NCBI GenBank assembly: GCA_009746045.1 | Contig: RPFO01000188.1 | Span: forward strand, 586,516-650,515 | DNA from: Mesostigma viride | Taxonomy: Eukaryota > Streptophyta > Mesostigmatophyceae > Mesostigmatales > Mesostigmataceae | Length of the DNA stretch: 64,000 nucleotides | Direction of reading: 5' to 3' | Shown: positions 21,362-33,200 of the stretch, one piece after another | Numbering within the stretch: the first letter of the stretch is position 1 | Layout of the letters: every line of letters begins with the position of its first letter | The notes under the pieces: generated by a model | The model's input: the letters and a program-made list of their open reading frames with translations, nothing else | Told to the model about the DNA's origin: nothing | Database searches by the model: none | Position numbers and translations under genes: made by a program

Positions 21362-22050
21362 GGGATGATCTGCAGTGGTGTGGCTGCCAAAGCTCTTGTA
21401 CGTGTTTAAGCCAACTGGCTGACAGATTATGGTGCAAGGTGTTTATGCTTGGTGATTCGTGAGGGATTACTGACAGGGCCATTGTGCCAAAGCTCTTGTA
21501 TATTTGAGGGAGAGCTGGTGGATATCAAAAGGATTTGAGGGGCATCTTTGCGCTTTCAAAAGGCGGCACGGTTATCGTACATTCCGAGGCGGCCCCACAC
21601 TCCAAGGTTGGCCCGTGGGCCGAAAGCGGAAGTTGTACGAGCCTGTGCTTACTGGCCATGTTGCGCGAGCGTAATCGGGCGAACCGTAATCGGATGACTT
21701 ACCTAATTGATTAATTTACACGTAGACTGCGTCTCATAATCAAACGCATGGCACCTGCCAAGCGCAGCACTAATTGGCAACCTGGGCACCTGAGCGCTAG
21801 CGCACGCAATTGTGTATGGGAGGAAGAATAGTGTAGAGGTAGACTGCACGTGTAGTGTAGCGACTGCACGTGTAGTGTAGAGGTAGACTTCACGTGGGTA
21901 CCAAGAATTCAAGGAGCCTTCAACCAAGTTATACACAACAAGATCGAAGGAGGGAGGGCACCCTAGCTTCTCTCACTGCCTCACTTGGGCAGGCCACAGA
22001 GGACTCTCTCTGCATCATGGTGCAGGCCTCCATACGTGGGACGGGCCCAG
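21362..22050. other. intergenic, little recognisable
   Basis: 3' flank of the Sel1/MYND gene. 21835-21900 has three short repeats of GTGTAGAGGTAGACT and CACGTGTAGTG. I see no gene. Confidence 0.5.
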
Positions 22051-22059
22051 GGATCTGAC

Positions 22060-22255
22060 ACGCCGGGCTGCCCGCACGCTCAAGGAGCAGCTAGAAGCGG
22101 ACATGAGGGGCTCAGGCCTCTACGTGATGTGGAAAAAGATGCAGAACAAGGCCATCTGGGCCCAGGTGGTAGAGGACAACGATCACATGGTATATCCCCC
22201 CCCAGTGGGGAAGAGGCACGTCACCCACCTACCGTGGGAAGAACGCCCGGCGTGA
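22060..22255 (+). pseudogene. LINE C-terminal fragment (plus copy)
   Basis: Frame RRAARTLKEQLEADMRGSGL, then YVMWKKMQNKAIWAQVVEDN, with a Pro-rich end. It matches the motif in the minus-strand copies at 23236-23465 and 23530-23700 residue by residue with conservative changes. Confidence 0.65.
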
Positions 22256-22262
22256 CCGCTAG

Positions 22263-22340
22263 TAAGTAAGTAAGTAAGTACTTGCGTGTCATGCGCATGG
22301 GCATGCCACGGAGTACTATGCTAATCTCATTAGAAAAATG
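22263..22340 (-). repeat. LINE (ACTT)n tail, inverted
   Basis: (AGTA)n followed by GCATGCCACGGAGTACTATG and TAATCTCATTAGAAAAAT, the reverse complement of 8915-9005. It abuts the plus-strand coding fragment, so two LINE ends lie tail to tail. Confidence 0.75.
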
Positions 22341-22359
22341 TGACCGCTTATTTTAATAC

Positions 22360-22450
22360 AGTCAGGGCTACAACCTGCAGGTGGAGGATCGATGTAAACT
22401 GCCACCTACTCGGGGTGCACAATGTGCACCTGCACCACCATGATATGGAT
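22360..22450 (+). repeat. dispersed repeat arm, plus
   Basis: Contains GTAAACTGCCACCTACTCGG and GTGCACCTGCACCACCAT. The reverse complement lies at 23730-23815. Confidence 0.75.
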
Positions 22451-22639
22451 AATGCATCCCGATCATCTCTTCTCCACCTATGACGGGCTCTTCTTTTATT
22501 ATTTCTATCTATATCTATTCTAGCCTGGGCGATATGTCCTCACCTGGCGTTATTTCTATCTATATCTATTCTCCAGCCTGGGCGATATGTCCTCACCTGG
22601 CGTGCCCCCGGCCCCGCGCGGCAGGGCCGCCACCCGTGG

Positions 22640-22965
22640 ACTTTTCGTGATAGACTCGGCATGGACATGTGCTACACTAGACGTGACGGGCTCACCCCCG
22701 GGCAGCCTCCTGGTTTGTCTGTAATATGGAGGCAGATGGTGCGCAAGGATAGATGGCAAGTAGTGATGAAGGAGACCACCCCCAAGCCTGTGGGGGCTCC
22801 GCGTGTGACCAAGTATGGCATTCATAGCGATTCGGGCCGCGGTGCCCACACCCCTGTAACTAGGACCTAGATAGCTTATACCATCCATTCCATCCCATGT
22901 TCCCCTCCCACTGAGGACTTATGCTCACGTGACGCAGTCACGTGTCTATTAATTAATTAATTAAT
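22640..22965 (+). pseudogene. LINE C-terminal fragment with (TTAA)n tail
   Basis: Reads GLSVIWRQMVRKDRWQVVMK, another version of the same C-terminal motif, then a non-coding region ending in a CACGTGACGCAGTCACGTG near-palindrome and (TTAA)n at 22950-22965. It is the plus-strand counterpart of 3770-4085. Confidence 0.65.
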
Positions 22966-23084
22966 GGTGCTCGCGACTCTAGGGGTCCTGTCTAGCATGC
23001 CTCCCGCGTTTGCAAACTCGCTCCTTCCCCACGGCAGGGGGGTTGTTGTCCTCTATTAATTGATAATTAATTAATTAATTAGAC

Positions 23085-23117
23085 TCGTGCTAGCTCCCGT
23101 TGGGGAGTCACGGAGCA
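23085..23117. repeat. dispersed repeat family C, short copy
   Basis: CTCGTGCTAGCTCCCGTTGG, which is family C with AGCT inserted after GTGCT. Confidence 0.7.
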
Positions 23118-23235
23118 TTAACCCCGATGGATGGATGGATGGGTGCAAACAGTCCTACCGGTCTAGTCTATCTACATCGGCTATATACTACATCTATCTA
23201 ACAACATTCTAACTACAACATCTATCTAGGCAGCC

Positions 23236-23465
23236 GCACGCTGCCCTAGGGGGCTATCTGGCGTGCCTCCCACGAGATTGCACACGCGGGCGCTTCCCCA
23301 CTGGCCGGGGGGGGGCTCGTTGTCCTCTATGACCTGGGCCCACTTGGCCTTGTCCATCATCTTCTTCCAAATCACGGAGAGGCCTAGGCCCCCCATGTCC
23401 TCTACTAGCTGTTCTTTGAAGGTGCGGGCCTTGCGGCGTCTAACATCACTGGGCCCAGCCCACGT
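23236..23465 (-). pseudogene. LINE C-terminal fragment (minus copy 1)
   Basis: Frame DVRRRKARTFKEQLVEDMGG, then LGLSVIWKKMMDKAKWAQVI, a Pro-rich EDNEPPPG and a stop near 23236. It is the best preserved copy of the motif in this cluster. Confidence 0.65.
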
Positions 23466-23529
23466 CAGGAGGTGCCGGCCAGGCTGGGCTGGTCGCAGTC
23501 CTGCGGGGGGGCCACGTGAGTTGTCCTCT

Positions 23530-23700
23530 ATGACCTGGGCTAATTAATTAATGACCTGGGCCCACTTGGCCTTATCCATCATCTTTGTCCAAATCACGGA
23601 GAGGCCTAGGCCCCCCATGTCCTCTACGAGCTGCTCTCTGAAGGTGCGGGCCTTGCGGCGTACCTAACCTGGCTGGGCCCGGCCCACGTGAGGTGCCGGC
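23530..23700 (-). pseudogene. LINE C-terminal fragment (minus copy 2)
   Basis: Frame VRRKARTFREQLVEDMGGLG, then VIWTKMMDKAKWAQV, where a TTAATTAATTA insertion breaks it. It is almost identical to the preceding copy and in tandem with it. Confidence 0.65.
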
Positions 23701-23724
23701 CCGGCTAGCTGGGCGGGGCGCAGC

Positions 23725-23930
23725 AGATGCTGGAATACATGTATGGTGGTGCAGGTGCACCTCAGTCAAGTGCACCCCGAGTAGGTGGCAGTTTACACCC
23801 ACCACCTGCAAGTTGTCGCCTAGAATGTATTAAAAACCATATGCTCCTTCTCAAGGATATGTGTTACATATCCTCCCCACGTAGGTATGTTCTTAATTAA
23901 TTTAATTAATTAATTAATACCCAATTTACT
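23725..23930 (-). repeat. dispersed repeat arm with family B end
   Basis: Inverse of 22360-22450, followed by AGAATGTATTAAAAACCATA and GGATATGTGTTACATATCC as in the right arm of the fold-back at 2822-3187, then an AATTAATT tract. Confidence 0.7.
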
Positions 23931-24265
23931 CCAGCCATGAATAATTATGGTACATTAGCTGGATCGAATTCTCAACGCTGAATTTTGCACAATGGTGTAG
24001 CGTGATACATGATGTCGCTACATACATGCTGGTTGCATACCTTTCATGCACTTGCTATGCAAGTTAGCACACCACCCACTTTTCCGGCCACTAAGAAAAC
24101 ATGACATGTGATCTGATGCCAACAACTTTGCGGCAGAGTTTAGCCGATCAACAAATTGGTTGTCACATCAATCATCTAATAATGAATAGCTGTCTCCCAA
24201 GTAATAATTGAAGCATCCTCCTGTACGTGTATACTTTTGAGTAAATTAGCACATCATTGCAGCAC

Positions 24266-27200
24266 TTATTCGCCAGCAAGCGCGTTCCCCCCTGGAGCAT
24301 CGTCATAGAGGAATGCATGCTGGAATACTTCGTCGTAATGCTTCACAAAGTGGCACTGCCGTCCAATCAAGCAAAGATCCAGGCCGAGGGGATGACAGAA
24401 AATGGCAGCAAGAGCCATGGCAATAAGTATAAGAAAGGGAAAGTGCAGCAGAGCACAATTCATTCCTTCAACTTGGTGCCTGTCTGCCCAGCTTACCTGC
24501 CTACGCAACATCTCCCCCCTACCACCGTTCATGATGATCGGGATCGATTATTCGCCTGCCTCTCATGAGTGAAACAACCTCCCAAGTAGATATTTCAATG
24601 ACAAGACCACCACCACCAGATACCGTGGCTGGTCGCTACTTTGAGCAAAATGTACAACATGAATAGTGCACGTGTGCCTATATCCTGTGCCGAGGAGTTT
24701 TGGCCACGCGAGATTTACACACCCGAGTAGCTCTCTCCCCTACAAGGTAGACACCACTGCCATTCCATCCCCATTCCACCACCCGTCTCGATGAGGATTT
24801 GTGAGGATTCATGCCCATGTGACGTAGTCGGGTGCTTAAAACCCCACGTCACCAGCAAATACAACGCCATGTAACTAAACCAACGAGGGACTAGCTCCTA
24901 TTTTGTCCACAACATACATACTTTCAACATTCACTCACCTCCATAAAATTTCCCACTAGTTAAGGCGTGAAAAGATTCATAATCGGGCTCCAAACCCGCC
25001 TCAAATAAGCATGTCCGAGCTACCCACCCCCACCCCCACCCTCACCTGCAGCGCACGCCTCAACCCTTCCCTCCCGCCCCTCACCTGCAGCCCTCATCCC
25101 TCCTTCACCCCCCCTTCCCCCTCCCTTCACCCCCCCTTCACCCCCCCTTCACCCCCCCTTCACCCCCCCTTCACCCCCCATTTCATCGGCAGGCCCTGCA
25201 CCCACCTTCCCTCCCCCCCCCCCTCTCCGCTGGTCCCCTGCAGCCTACGCACCTTCCTTAATTCCCCCCCCCGCCCCCCCACCCCCACCTTGAGCCCGTG
25301 CCGCAGATACTCGGGCAGTTCCTCCCAGTCCTTCTGATTGGCCGCGGGCAGGAGTATCGTGTCGAGCTCACTTCTGCGCGCCGCCACGGTCTTCTCCCGC
25401 ACGCCCCCGATGGGCAGGACGGACCCTGTCAGGGTGAGCTCGCCTGTCATGGCCAGGCCGGGCCGCACAGGGATGCCGAGCGCGAGGGAGAGAAGCGCCG
25501 TCGTCATCGTGGTGCCTGCGCTGGGGCCATCCTTGGGCGTCGCGCCCTCAGGGACGTGCATGTGGATGGCTGAAGTGGAGAAAAAGTCCTCGGACGCAAG
25601 CGCCGCAAGCTGGGTGGTCGTGCGCTTGGACGCGGGGGTGGTGGCATCGGTCACAACGGCCTGAAGTTGGAATATTGAGGGGGGGTGGGGGGTGGGGGTG
25701 GGGAACGCAAAGGGTTTAGACACGGGTTTCGGTGCGAGTTGTGACAGGGGGTTGAGGCGATTACGGTGGCCTGAAGTTTGGGGCGTTGACGGGGAGATGA
25801 GCATGTGTTTTAGCACCACTTGGGTGTTGATGGGGGCGGGGGGGGGGGGAGAGGGGAGGGGTGGACAGAGGATTGGGACAGGGGCACCTCAGTGAACAAA
25901 AGTTAGGGATGACCGATCAGGAAAAACATGCAGGGCCGACAGAATAAACCATTCCCCTCCGTCAAAACGTGACAAGTGTGACATGAAGCATTCGCCTCAC
26001 CCCCGTGGTCGGCCTGCTCACCCAAAAACGTTCTAAAAACTGCCAAAATGGCCCCGTGGTTCCCCAGCGCCAACCCCGGAGGCCGGAACCTACCCCGGAG
26101 GCGGCTTATAAGGAATCTACGTGGTGTATATGGCTACAGCACAAACATTTCCTTATAAGGAATCTACGTGGTGTATATGGCTACAGCACAAACATTTCCT
26201 TATAAGGAATCTACGTGGTGTATATGGATACAGCACAAACATTTCCTTATAAGGAATCTACGTGGTGTATATGGATACAGCACAAACATTTCCTTATAAG
26301 GAATCTACGTGGTGTATATGGATACAGCACAAACATTTCCTTATGAGGAATCTACGTGGTGTATATGGATACAGCACAAACATTTCCTTATAAGGAATCT
26401 ACGTGGTGTATATGGATACAGCACAAACATTTCCTTATAAGGAATCTACGTGGTGTATATGGATACAGCACAAACATTTCCTTATAAGGAATCTACGTGG
26501 TGTATATGGATACAGCACAAACATTTCCTTGTAAGGAATCTACGTGGTGTATATGGATACAGCACCTACATCTCCTACACAGTGCTACCACCATCAAATA
26601 CAGCACTCGCACTTTCCCATACGGCGCTACTACCGGCAAACACTGCATACTTCTACATATGCCTATCCACTGCTCCTATGTCCACTAGTATCACCGCAAA
26701 AGTGCCCCCATGGTTCACAGCCCTCATTCTAAAATATTACTAGCACTCATTAAAAAATATTACTAGTACTCATTATAGAATATTACTAGTACTCATTCTC
26801 AAATATTACTAGTACTCACTATAAAATATTACTAGTACTCACTTTAAAATATTACTAGTACTCACTATAAAATATTACTACTACTCACTACAAAATATTA
26901 CTAGTACTCATTCTAAAACGTGAAGTATCTCTTGACCAACTCTATCTCGCAAGCAAACAGGATGCTTCACACTCACCGCTTCACCCTGCGCCCCCTCGTT
27001 GCTGCCTGGCGCCCTTTTGTGCGCGGTCCCCTTGGCTCGCTGCGCCAGCTTGGCGAGGTACTGCCGCGCGTACGTGTACGCGATGTCGGAGCTCTCCCTC
27101 ATCACGTCGCCCAGCTGGCCGGTCGTCTTCATGCGGCCTTTGCCGTCGCCTGTCTCCGCAACGCTGCACAAGAGGAACCAGCGAATCCAAGGCAGACGGT

Positions 27201-30200
27201 TACAAAGCACAGGGATCATGGTTGATGGCCTAGGGCTAAGGTTTTAAAAGGGCACACAGTTAAGAAGGCAGAGGCTTTCATGGTTGATGGCCTAGGGCTA
27301 AGGTTTTAAAAGGGCACACAGTTAAGAAGGCAGAGGCTTTCATGGTTGATGGCCTAGGGCTAAGGTTTTAAAAGGGCACACAGTTAAGAAGGCAGAGGCT
27401 TTCATGGTTGATGGCCTAGGGCTAAGGTTTTAAAAGGGCACACAGTTAAGAAGGCAGAGGCTTTCATGGTTGATGGCCTAGGGCTAAGGTTTTAAAAGGG
27501 CACACAGTTAAGAAGGCAGAGGCTTTCATGGTTGATGGCCTAGGGCTAAGGTTTTAAAAGGGCACACAGTTAAGAAGGCAGAGGCTTTCATGGTTGATGG
27601 CCTAGGGCTAAGGTTTTAAAAGGGCACACAGTTAAGAAGGCAGAGGCTTTCATGGTTGATGGCCTAGGGCTAAGGTTTTAAAAGGGCACACAGTTAAGAA
27701 GGCAGAGGCTTTCATGGTTGATGGCCTAGGGCTAAGGTTTTAAAAGGGCACACAGTTAAGAAGGCAGAGGCTTTCATGGTTGATGGCCTAGGGCTAAGGT
27801 TTTAAAAGGGCACACAGTTAAGAAGGCAGAGGCTTTCATGGTTGATGGCCTAGGGCTAAGGTTTTAAAAGGGCACACAGTTAAGAAGGCAGAGGCTTTCA
27901 TGGTTGATGGCCTAGGGCTCAGGTTTTGAAAGGGCACACAGTTAAGAAGGCAGAGGCTTTCATGGTTGATGGCCTAGGGCTAAGGTTTTAAAAGGGCACA
28001 CAGTTAAGAAGGCAGAGGCTTTCATGGTTGATGGCCTAGGGCTAAGGTTTTAAAAGGGCACACAGTTAAGAAGGCAGAGGCTTTCATGGTTGATGGCCTA
28101 GGGCTAAGGTTTTAAAAGGGCACACAGTTAAGAAGGCAGAGGCTTTCATGGTTGATGGCCTAGGGCTAAGGTTTTAAAAGGGCACACAGTTAAGAAGGCA
28201 GAGGCTTTCATGGTTGATGGCCTAGGGCTAAGGTTTTAAAAGGGCACACAGTTAAGAAGGCAGAGGCTTTCATGGTTGATGGCCTAGGGCTAAGGTTTAA
28301 AAGGGCACACAGTTAAGAAGGCAGAGGCTTTCATGGTTGATGGCCTAGGGCTAAGGTTTTAAAAGGGCACACAGTTAAGAAGGCAGAGGCTTTCATGGTT
28401 GATGGCCTAGGGCTAAGGTTTTAAAAGGGCACACAGTTAAGAAGGCAGAGGCTTTCATGGTTGATGGCCTAGGGCTAAGGTTTTAAAAGGGCACACAGTT
28501 AAGAAGGCAGAGGCTTTCATGGTTGATGGCCTAGGGCTAAGGTTTTAAAAGGGCACACAGTTAAGAAGGCAGAGGCTTTCATGGTTGATGGCCTAGGGCT
28601 AAGGTTTTAAAAGGGCACACAGTTAAGAAGGCAGAGGTTTTCATGGTTGACGGCCTAGGGCTAAGGGTTCAGAAGGGCAGATGTATTACAAGGGCAGCGG
28701 CAAGCAAGCTTTCGTGAGGCCCGTGACTTGGCCGGTCTCTGCAACGTGGCAGGAAGAATTGGAGAATTGAAAGCAGGCGGGCGTACGGGTTAGAGGGGCG
28801 GAGGGGCCATGCAGCGGTGCACATGATGTCAACAGCGGCATGATGATGACGTGGCAGGATGATATGGAAAGGAGGGTGAGCACAACAGGGAAAAAAGAAC
28901 GGCGAGCGTCACCCGTGCGCTCCCCCGTACCCTGTCTCCACACTTTCTCCCGATCAGGGTGAAGCAGAAAGATAGTGTTTGTGTGTAGTAATAGTGTTTG
29001 TGTGTAGTAATAGTGTTTGTGTATAGTATTAGTGTTTGTGTATAGTATTAGTGTTTGTGTGTAGTAATAGTGTTTGTGTATAGTTATAGTGTTTGTGTGT
29101 AGTAATAGTGTTTGTGTATAGTATTAGTGTTTGTGTGTAGTAATAGTGTTTGTGTATAGTGATAGTGTTTGTGTGTAGTATAGTGTTTGTGTATAGTAAT
29201 AGTGTTTGTGTATAGTATTAGTGTTCGTGTATAGTATTAGTGTTTGTGTGTAGTAATAGTGTTTGTGTATAGTATTAGTGTTTGTGTGTAGTAATAGTGT
29301 TTGTGTGTAGTAATAGTGTTTGTGTATAGTATTAGTGTTTGTGTATAGTATTAGTGTTTGTGTGTAGTAATAGTGTTTGTGTGTATAGTGATAGTGTTTG
29401 TGTATAGTATTAGTGTTCGTGTATAGTGATAGTGTTTGTACGTGTGCACGCGTGTGCATGTGTACATGTGTGTGTTTGTGAATCAAGGAGACGACTATAT
29501 ATGTGCGCATGTATCAAGGAGACACTATATATACACTACATATGTGTGTGGGTGTGTGCGTTCATCCCCTCAAGTGTTGCACGTACCCCGTTTCCACAAA
29601 CAAGGTGGACCCCCCCATCGATGTCCACGCCAGGCCAACCACCACGCCCACGGGGGTGCTCTCGTACACGCGATCGCTGGCACGCAGAGAGAAGGGCAGA
29701 GGGAAACAAACCGAGAGTTGATGAAGCATATGCCACAAACAAGGCAGAGACGTGTGCCATATATAGACAGAGGTATGCCAAAAACAACCAGAGATGCATT
29801 ATGAGGGAATATGCCATAAACACTTGCGCTCATAGACGCAGACGCTGGCATGAAGGGGAGAAACATATGCACGAGAAATGGCATATGGGGGAGAAGCGAT
29901 GCAGCATGTATGGCTTAAACGGACCAAGCAGTTGCAAAAGGTAAACGGTATAAACGGACCAAGCAGTTGCAAAAGGTAAACGGTATAAACGGACCAAGCA
30001 GTTGCAAAAGGTAAACGGTATAAACGGACCAAGCAGTTGCAAAAGGTAAACTGTATAAACGGACCAAGCAGTTGCAAAAGGTAAACGGTATAAACGGACC
30101 AAGCAGTTGCAAAAGGTAAACGGTATAAACGGACCAAGCAGTTGCAAAAGGTAAACGGTATAAACGGACCAAGCAGTTGCAAAAGGTAAACTGTATAAAC

Positions 30201-33200
30201 GGACCAAGCAGTTGCAAAAGGTAAACGGTATAAACGGACCAAGCAGTTGCAAAAGGTAAACTGTATAAACGGACCAAGCAGTTGCAAAAGGTAAACGGTA
30301 TAAACGGACCAAGCAGTTGCAAAAGGTAAACCCAGTCCTCACGGATGGCAAACACATGCCAGCACATCGTTTCATCATGCGGCAAACACATGCCAGCACA
30401 CCGTTTCATCATGCGGCAAACACATGCCAGCACACCGTTTCATCATGCGGCAAACACATGCCAGCACACCGTTTCATCATGCGGCAAACACATGCCAGCA
30501 CACCGTTTTATAATGGTGGAACAATCTGGGGCCTACACATGTGGAGCACACAAAGGCCCACCGACAAAACCCTCCAGCGACCTGCGCCGAGCAAACAGAC
30601 TTGCGCCCGCACCAGTTACAAACTGCGCCAGCTACAAACAAAGCGTGCGGGTCACTATACGAACCTAGACTGACCTGTGCCAAGCAAGGAAACAATCTTG
30701 CTTCTGTACCTGTTGAGCACTAGTTGTCCCCCCACAACACCCCATTGCAGGCCTGTACTGTAAGTGACCATTGCCCAGCAACAAATGAATTGGCGCCCCC
30801 ACCATTTGAACACGAGGTGGGCCACATAGTCCTTCAGATCGTCCGCCGTCACCACCACCACATAACTGTTTAGGGTTTAGGTTCAGGGTTCAGGGTAAGG
30901 GGAGAGACTTTTGCCCCGCACCTGTTAAACACCGGGTGGCCCACATAGTCCTTCAGATTATCCGCCGTCACCACAACCTTCTTGTGCGTCCACGCGGGCG
31001 CGGGGGCCACCCCCCCTCCTTCCCCCCCTCCTTCCCTTCGCCCTTGTTACTCACGCCGCCCTCGACATGTTTGCCCTCCCTCTCGCTTGATGGCTGCTCC
31101 TTTCCGACCAATTCCTGAAAGCTTTCTGATGATGTCGCCAGGGATGGTGATGATGGCGACGATGGTGGCAATGGTGATGAGGGGGTGGTCACGTCCTCCT
31201 CTCCATCTGACGCGGTGGCAGGTCCATTGAGGGACTTGGCTTCTTCAGCCTTGCTCTCCCGAACCAGCTTGAGCGCGATCTGGTGATGATGATGTCAGAA
31301 TTGTCAATCAAGCATGGGCTGCCAAACTTAAATGAGCAAAGGAGTGGCACCAGGGCACCAGCTTCAGCGCGCCAAGGTGAAGGTGTCAGCATTATTAATG
31401 TCTCCATCCCATCATATGCGTGCATACCGTGCAGGCATATTCTGATGGGGACAAGTCGGCGGTAACAGAGGTGCCAGCTGGCGGACGATCTGTGGAAAAC
31501 GTATGTCAGCTCTGTGATACTAGGCAACTACGCAAGGACGACTCCCGAGAAGCAAAAAGTGTGAAAGGGTGAGAAAAGAGCACACAGGTGAAAGAGTGTA
31601 GACTCGCCACCAAACAGGCTTGAGTGCGATCTGTGGAAGAATGATGACCGCGCGCTCAACACAAGCGGGAAACCCTACGGAGCACAAGCGCATGAAGCAA
31701 GCCAAAAAGACTACCTATGAGCATTGGCATTACTTCGCAATCCAGAGCCTCAGCATGAATGCTGTCTGTGGATGGCGTGATCGTTACAGATGCCTATCCC
31801 TATCCATCCATCCATCCATCCATCCCAATCTCTTCAGTCATACATGTGCTAACCGTGCAGACAAGAGTGTCACAAGGCAACATTCTGTATACGCCAGAAA
31901 TTTGATGGGCACTTGCGATGAAACAGGATATACCAGCCTAGACCACCTTCTGTGATGTGTCCATCATACCAGAGCCAGCATTCCACACCCTGAAGGCAGC
32001 TTACCCGTTCCCCCCCTCCCTCTCACACCCATCCCCCCAATCTGGGGGCCAATCTTCCCCAGTGCCTTCTGTCGTAAATACTCGCCCATGGCCTAGGCAT
32101 CCACCCCTCACACGCTTACACACCCACGCATACCCATCCGCCCGCCCGCCCGCCCACCCACCCACCCACCCACCCACCCACCCACCCACCCACCCACCCA
32201 CCCACCCACCCACCCACCCACCCACCCACCCACCCACCCACCCACCCACCCACCCACCCACCCACCCACCCACCCACCCACCCACCCACCCACCTTGCGG
32301 TAGATCTTCTCCAGATGCTTCTGCAGGTTCCTCACGCCGGCCTCGCGGCAGTACTTGTCAATAAGTGCCTTGATCGCCCCGTCCTCCACCTCCACCTGCC
32401 CCTCCACAATCCCCGTCTTCTTCCGCGCCTCCGGCTCCAAGTACTGCCGCGCGATTCCCTGTTTCTCCTCGGATATATACCCCGCCACCCGGATCACCTC
32501 CATACGGTCCAGCAACGGGCCCGGGATCGTCTCCGTGACGTTCGCGGTACACACGAAAAGCACCTTGGACAGGTCCACCGGAACGTCCAGGTAGTGGTCC
32601 CGGAAGCTCGCGTTCTGTTCCGGGTCGAGAAGCTCCAGGAGCGCGCTCGCGGGGTCCCCCTGGTGGCCCCTGCCCAGCTTGTCGATCTCGTCGATCAGCA
32701 CCAGCGGGTTGTTGGTCCCCGTGGCCTTGAGGCACTGGACCATCTTCCCGGGCATCGCGCCCACGTACGTCCGGCGATGGCCCTTGATCTCAGCCACGTC
32801 CCCGAGCCCTCCCACAGAGAAGCGGAAGAACTTGCGGTTGAGCGCGCGGGCGATCGAGCGGCCGATGCTGGTCTTGCCCGTGCCGGGCGGGCCACTTAGG
32901 CATAGGATCTTGCCCTGTGGGTTGCCCAGTCAAAACACATCCCAAACACACACAAAAGAGTTAGCATGCGAGGATTAACAAGCTACTCCACTATAGTGGG
33001 TGGTGCCAGAAGCACCGCTCAGGGACAGAAACTTGCCCTGCAGCGGTGAAGGACCCAGTAAGACAAAATGTCGAATGCACGTGCAAACTTCAGTGTGCTC
33101 CTAGGGGGGTAATGCGGGCCGGGGGGGTGGGGTGGGGTGGGAGGGTGGAACGGGGCTACGACACGGAACACTTGCCCTGAGGCGCGCCAGTAGGTAAAAA

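Noticed and set aside
27216-28660. Interstitial telomere repeat, suggested by CTAGGGCTAAGG
   Set aside because: The repeating unit is 62 bp; no TTTAGGG-type hexamer or heptamer array is present.
29799-30433. Minus-strand repeat proteins with [11 protein letters not shown] units
   Set aside because: A 35-bp minisatellite read in three phases; inside Lon intron 10.
26105-30515. CRISPR-like arrays
   Set aside because: The repeats are direct head-to-tail minisatellites with no unique spacers, inside introns of a eukaryotic gene.
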